A DNA stretch of 64,000 bases from the NCBI GenBank assembly GCA_022711755.1, contig JAKLEA010000006.1, forward strand, positions 276,238 to 340,237, given 5' to 3'. Below the pieces are notes generated by a model that worked only from the letters and a program-made list of their open reading frames with translations, had not been told where the DNA came from and searched no databases. The position numbers and the translations under genes are program-made. Of this stretch, positions 62,214-64,000 are shown one piece after another. This stretch comes from Planctomycetota bacterium. GTDB taxonomy: Bacteria; Planctomycetota; Brocadiia; SM23-32; JAKLEA01. The stretch's first letter is position 1. Each line of letters begins with the position of its first letter.

Positions 62214-63644
62214 ATGAAATCAGCAATCAGCCTGAACATGGCGGTCATTCTGGCCGTTGCCGTTTTTTCGGCGCGTGGGATTTACGGCGCGGATTCTGTC
62301 GGCGCGCCCGCCGGAGGAGTCTCCGCCGCCTCCTACGGGTCAATCCAGCAGGCGATTGACGCCAACCCCGGGCGCATGATCCTCATCCCGGACGGAGACC
62401 ACGTGATAACGAAGAAGCTGCGGATCGCCGGCGACTCGGGCGGGCTTTGCGGCTACGGCCGGATCATCCAGTCCAATCCCGCCGAGACGATTCTTGAAAT
62501 CGAACACGCCTCCAACGTCCGGGTCACCGGTGTAACCCTCACCCGCGCAGAGGGCCGGATGGACGCAACGGCCCCCGGCGTCTTCTGCTATGACAGCCGC
62601 AACGTCGTCCTGGACAGCGTCCGCGTCGTTGACAGCCGCGCCCGAAACGCCGCAATCGAAATCCGCGAATCGCAAAGCTGCACAGTCCGCGACTGCGAAG
62701 TCCTCAACTACAAGCGCGTCGCCGTGGACGACCGGACCGACTCCCCCGAACACTACGGCTACGCCTTCATCTGCATTGACGGGACCGGCATCCTCGTCAG
62801 CGACAGCGTCGGGACCATGCTCCGCGGCAACCGCGTCGTCGAGCGCAATCTCTTCCCGACCCGCGAGATGAAGGAGACGCACAAGTTGGGAACCCTGACC
62901 GAGGGCCGATTCCCTTCGAAGCTGGGCAAGCTCGCGGCGGGCGCGTTCAAGAACAACTACGTCGGCAACTGGCACCAGGGATCGGCCATCGTCGTCACCA
63001 GCCCGGAGAAAACGCGCAACACCGTCGTCAGCGGCAATTACATCGAAAACGCCGCGCAGGGCATTGACCTGCACTGCGACAACTGCGTCTGTTCCGACAA
63101 CGTCGTCGTCTGCGGCATGATGGGCGTCAAAGCGACGCACGGAAGCCGCAACCTCATCATCTCCGGCAACATGCTCACGCGCATTGACCTGTGGGGAATA
63201 CTTCTTAATCCCGGAACCGCTTCGCATAATGCCGAGGCCCCCGCCGGGGACAAGCCCGCCCGCGAGGCCAATGTTGACGGCGGCATTATCATCGCCAACA
63301 ACATCATCACGGAATACGGCTGCGGAAACGAATACTGGAACTGGGGAGGCGCGACCGATGACCAGGGCGGCAGCTTCCCCATCACGTTCCGCGGCGGCCA
63401 GCTCGAAACCAACCCGCCGCTGACCGACGTCATTATCCAGGGAAACGTCGTCTACGACACGAACCGCGACGGCGTCGTCGTTGACGGCAAAGTCGGCCAA
63501 CCCAAACCGAAATATCAGTATGCCGTCTTTGTCGGAAGCTGGGGGGCGAAGGACGATCCGACGCTGCCGAGAAACCTGCACTTCATCGGCAACGTCTTCC
63601 ACCCCGGCTCGCGCGGCGTGTCGAACGTGGAACTCAACCCGTAG
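62214..63644 (+). CDS. Exported right-handed beta-helix repeat protein
   Basis: 476 aa from ATG 62214. Signal peptide SLNMAVILAVAVFSARGIYG. The remainder has parallel beta-helix repeats (VRVTGVTLTRAEG, VVLDSVRVVDSRARNAAIEI, NTVVSGNYIENAAQGIDLHC, NNIITEYGCGNEYWN), as in pectate-lyase-like proteins. Likely polysaccharide lyase or binding protein; no lyase residues recognised. Confidence 0.83.
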   Translation: MKSAISLNMAVILAVAVFSARGIYGADSVGAPAGGVSAASYGSIQQAIDANPGRMILIPDGDHVITKKLRIAGDSGGLCGYGRIIQSNPAETILEIEHASNVRVTGVTLTRAEGRMDATAPGVFCYDSRNVVLDSVRVVDSRARNAAIEIRESQSCTVRDCEVLNYKRVAVDDRTDSPEHYGYAFICIDGTGILVSDSVGTMLRGNRVVERNLFPTREMKETHKLGTLTEGRFPSKLGKLAAGAFKNNYVGNWHQGSAIVVTSPEKTRNTVVSGNYIENAAQGIDLHCDNCVCSDNVVVCGMMGVKATHGSRNLIISGNMLTRIDLWGILLNPGTASHNAEAPAGDKPAREANVDGGIIIANNIITEYGCGNEYWNWGGATDDQGGSFPITFRGGQLETNPPLTDVIIQGNVVYDTNRDGVVVDGKVGQPKPKYQYAVFVGSWGAKDDPTLPRNLHFIGNVFHPGSRGVSNVELNP

Positions 63645-63725
63645 CCTTCAAAGTTGTACGGCAGGAGGCTACCCGTCACCCGCCGCTCGCTATCCCGCCA
63701 TCCGCGTCAATTCGCGTTCATCTGT
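63645..63725. other. Short intergenic region
   Basis: Contains ATCCGCGTCAATTCGCGTTC, a sequence type often seen as dispersed degenerate repeats; nothing else is visible. Confidence 0.35.
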
Positions 63726-63923
63726 TCAAACGTGGGTTGAAAGGTCCAACCCTAGTGTGAACCTTACCGCGTTCTCGATGCGCTCGAGATCATCTCTACG
63801 TAAGCGTCCTATTGCATGGCCAGTGAAACGCCCTCGTTCTATTGCCCTTATCTGATGGCATTGGAAACAAGTAGGCTTTTTTAGCCTGTTATCTGCGGAA
63901 GGGTCAACAATAACTACATTCTC
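63726..63923 (-). pseudogene. Truncated mazF/pemK-like toxin gene, C-terminal half
   Basis: On the minus strand an open frame ends at the stop 63728-63726 and reads VVIVDPSADNRLKKPT, QCHQIRAIERGRF, HAIGRLRRDDLERIENAV and RFTLGL. These match the second half of MazF/PemK endoribonuclease toxins (the DQIRTVDRSRLG and IGRLSPEDL-like motifs). No start codon exists; the frame runs into the presumed insertion sequence end and stops shortly after. The N-terminal half should lie beyond it if this is a simple insertion. Confidence 0.7.
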
Positions 63924-64000
63924 TAGCAGCCTGTTGAAAAAGGGGGCCTTGACACATGTGGTAATATATTATTGAAGAGAGGTTATTTTCCGGTATGGAG
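63924..64000. mobile_element. Left end of a probable insertion sequence
   Basis: TAGCAGCCTGTTGAAAAAG at 63924 resembles terminal inverted repeats of IS4/IS1182-type elements (CTGTTGAAAAA). After it come TTGACAC, an A+T stretch with a -10-like TATT and GAGAGG before ATGGAG at 63995, consistent with a transposase promoter and start. The body of the element is outside the window. Confidence 0.55.

Noticed and set aside
62340..63602. Long minus-strand frame opposite the beta-helix gene
   Set aside because: Low-complexity V/D/A-rich composition typical of the complement of a beta-helix gene; the plus-strand product has a signal peptide and repeats.
1..64000. CRISPR array, tRNA or rRNA genes
   Set aside because: No regularly spaced repeats, no tRNA T-arm pattern with matching acceptor arms and no rRNA-like stretch were noticed; the short repeats are hairpin elements scattered singly.

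Overview
The window is a gene-dense, roughly 60% GC bacterial chromosome segment. About 50 protein genes can be supported; I found no rRNA or tRNA genes and no CRISPR array. The mixture of lipoprotein glycoside hydrolases, Gfo/Idh and URO-D family enzymes, a PEP-CTERM protein, ECF-linked membrane proteins with a pseudopilin-like LPxDP C-terminus, and a DNA gyrase A of the [11 protein letters not shown] type points to the PVC superphylum or a neighbouring candidate phylum (Lentisphaerota, Hydrogenedentota or Sumerlaeota-like). That placement is inference, not a computed phylogeny.

Layout. 1-8.4 kb: a partial lipoprotein, a MEMO-family protein, tRNA-modification GTPase mnmE carrying an in-frame repeat insertion, a GH5 lipoprotein and a single-chain type IIG restriction-modification enzyme. 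8.9-14.6 kb, all on the minus strand: an ECF sigma factor, a small membrane protein (probable anti-sigma) and a large membrane protein; a close paralogue of the latter and the sigma gene are each preceded by a nearly identical promoter-like block, so this looks like an autoregulated ECF regulon. A TPR-containing GT-C glycosyltransferase lies upstream. 14.9-19.2 kb: two small paralogues, then a signalling operon of STAS antagonist, HATPase kinase, receiver, sigma-54 activator with a degenerate receiver, and D-lyxose isomerase-like protein.

19.4-31 kb: a small membrane protein, an SGNH hydrolase, a glycosidase-like lipoprotein, serA, and a three-gene glycan cluster (DUF5060/GH5-like, GT2 synthase, GT-C transferase). 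31-34 kb: parB with two perfect parS sites, then an Rrf2 regulator and hybrid-cluster protein operon with a visible operator and terminator. 34-45 kb: ABC-F ATPase, a small zinc-ribbon membrane protein, PEP-CTERM protein, rsmA (again with an in-frame repeat), glgC, a receiver, a thioesterase, a saccharopine-dehydrogenase-like protein and a Lon-type AAA protease.

45.8-52.4 kb is the replication block dnaN-dciA-gyrB-gyrA, tightly overlapped, with no dnaA or recF. 52.4-60 kb: DUF362 protein, Gfo/Idh oxidoreductase and a five-gene unidirectional cluster (URO-D family, Glu/Leu/Val-type dehydrogenase, two tandem amidohydrolase-fold proteins of which the first has lost its metal ligands, and a putative alpha/alpha-barrel protein). 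60-64 kb: metallophosphoesterase, beta-helix protein, and at the right edge a mazF-like toxin remnant that appears cut by the end of an insertion sequence.

The most distinctive things are (i) a family of bipartite hairpin repeats, with in-frame repeat insertions inside two conserved RNA-modification genes, (ii) the twin ECF promoter blocks, (iii) a sigma-54 activator that has lost both its phosphorylation pocket and the canonical GAFTGA loop, and (iv) the catalytic/degenerate amidohydrolase pair in an unassigned catabolic-looking cluster.
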